Source of the DNA: Methanomassiliicoccales archaeon
GTDB taxonomy: Archaea > Thermoplasmatota > Thermoplasmata > Sysuiplasmatales > Sysuiplasmataceae
Length of the DNA: 5,902 nucleotides
Direction: 5' to 3'
NCBI GenBank assembly: GCA_027365715.1
Contig: DAHXLZ010000045.1
Span: 1-5,902 of the forward strand
Shown: in pieces, positions 5,277 through 5,902 of the stretch
Numbering within the stretch: the first letter of the stretch is position 1
Layout: every line of letters begins with the position of its first letter
The notes under the pieces: model-generated
What the model was told of the DNA's origin: nothing
The model's database searches: none
The model's input: the letters and a program-made list of their open reading frames with translations, nothing else
Program-made: the position numbers and the translations under genes

Positions 5277-5902
5277 ATGACAGAACAAGCAGCCCTATAT
5301 GTCCGTGTAAGCACGCAGGACCAGAACCTCGATGGTCAGGAACGGGAGCTGAAGGCATACGCATCCGCTCATTCATGGGATATCGCTCGCATCTACAAAG
5401 AAAAATCCTCAGCTGCAGGGAGGACGGCTCGAGAGCAATACGAGCAGCTCCTCCAGGACAGCGTGAAGCCCGGTCGGCCATGGAGGCACCTTCTTGTCTG
5501 GAGTATGGATCGGTTCTCCAGGGAAGAGCGCTTCACCAGGGCGATAGAAAATATCTGGCAACTCGAACAGCACGGCATTCACTTTCACTCACTGAAAGAA
5601 CCGGCCATTGATACTCCAGAAGACGGTCAGGAAGACATCGGAAGAACCATCATGAGGGCCATATTGCCAATAATAGCCTCGTTTGAAAGCAAACGCAGAT
5701 CGGAGAGGGTAAGGCTCGCTCTCAGTGAAATTCGTGCCGGCAGGAGGACCTCTAAATCGCCAATAGGCCGTCCCCGCAAGGTTACGCTCGCCAAGGTCCA
5801 GACAGCCTCGTTGCTGAGACAGCAGGGCATGCCCTGGAAGGATATCGCAAGGAGAGTAGGGCTGCATGCAGAGACGTGCAGGAAGAGCGTAAGGGAATAC
5901 AA
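5277..5902 (+). CDS. Serine recombinase (resolvase/invertase type), 3' end cut by window
   Basis: 208 residues are visible with no stop before the edge. The catalytic N-terminal domain of the resolvase/invertase family is clear: ALYVRVSTQDQNLDGQ with R10 and nucleophile S12, then LLVWSMDRFSRE with active-site arginines R79 and R82. A long E-helix-like segment spans about 120-152 (GRTIMRAILPIIASFESKRR). GRPRKV (164-169) opens a Hin-type helix-turn-helix, continuing through LLRQQGMPWKDIARRVGL to AETCRKSVREY, so only a few residues are likely missing. This is the small resolvase architecture, not the large phage-integrase type. From family knowledge it makes double-strand exchange at short sites through a phosphoserine link, and would resolve, invert or integrate the element. 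It is the last visible gene of the helicase operon, 7 bp after its neighbour. No recombination site was identified. Confidence 0.93.
   Translation, partial: MTEQAALYVRVSTQDQNLDGQERELKAYASAHSWDIARIYKEKSSAAGRTAREQYEQLLQDSVKPGRPWRHLLVWSMDRFSREERFTRAIENIWQLEQHGIHFHSLKEPAIDTPEDGQEDIGRTIMRAILPIIASFESKRRSERVRLALSEIRAGRRTSKSPIGRPRKVTLAKVQTASLLRQQGMPWKDIARRVGLHAETCRKSVREY
5823..5836 (+). repeat. 14-bp perfect palindrome within the recombinase gene
   Basis: CAGGGCATGCCCTG is a perfect palindrome inside the helix-turn-helix coding part (residues QQGMPW). It could be a protein-binding site or chance, and nothing else supports a function. Confidence 0.4.

Noticed and set aside
5107..5481. Minus-strand 124-codon frame
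   Set aside because: It is antisense to the zinc-knuckle gene and the recombinase catalytic domain, and no ribosome binding site or domain was recognised.

Overview
The window looks archaeal. Arginine is often AGG/AGA and isoleucine often ATA. Two divergent genes share identical outward-facing BRE/TATA-like boxes instead of bacterial -35/-10 elements. An AbrB-PIN toxin-antitoxin pair, small zinc-finger proteins and a D5-type SF3 helicase sit together, and ribosome binding sites are strong GGAGG types. Roughly balanced GC with this codon use resembles Thermoplasmata, but that placement is an inference and no rRNA or other marker gene is present.

Left part (1-960, + strand): a VapBC-type toxin-antitoxin pair. 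The AbrB-fold antitoxin is cut by the window edge, and its 3' end overlaps the PIN-domain toxin by 41 bp. A doubtful 82-codon reading frame follows, carrying an 11-bp tandem duplication, and then an AT-rich convergent gap (959-1031).

Middle (1032-2210): a 349-residue winged-helix protein on the minus strand. Its promoter faces away from that of the rightward operon. The 2082-2198 gap holds a perfect 12-bp inverted repeat (AATATATGTAAG / CTTACATATATT) plus a third near-copy. These look like mirror-image core promoters, probably combined with operators.

Right part (2199-5902, + strand): a compact mobile-element operon of seven genes. In order they are a small AbrB-fold protein, a 55-residue unknown protein, a 116-residue zinc-finger protein, a 629-residue zinc-ribbon/SF3 helicase of the D5/P4 replication family, a 41-residue CxxC mini-protein, an 84-residue CxxC protein whose end may be frameshifted, and a serine recombinase that runs off the window. 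Three junctions are ATGA stop/start overlaps. Three genes (55 aa, 41 aa and the recombinase) were found by reading the sequence directly, being very short or unclosed.

Inferred biology: this is the replication-integration module of an integrated or extrachromosomal archaeal element. The helicase would drive replication, the serine recombinase integration or resolution, and the winged-helix and AbrB proteins control. The toxin-antitoxin pair would be a stability cargo or a host neighbour. The helicase gene contains clustered 9-bp direct and inverted repeats that could be an internal replication origin. The helicase has no primase domain, so priming must come from elsewhere.
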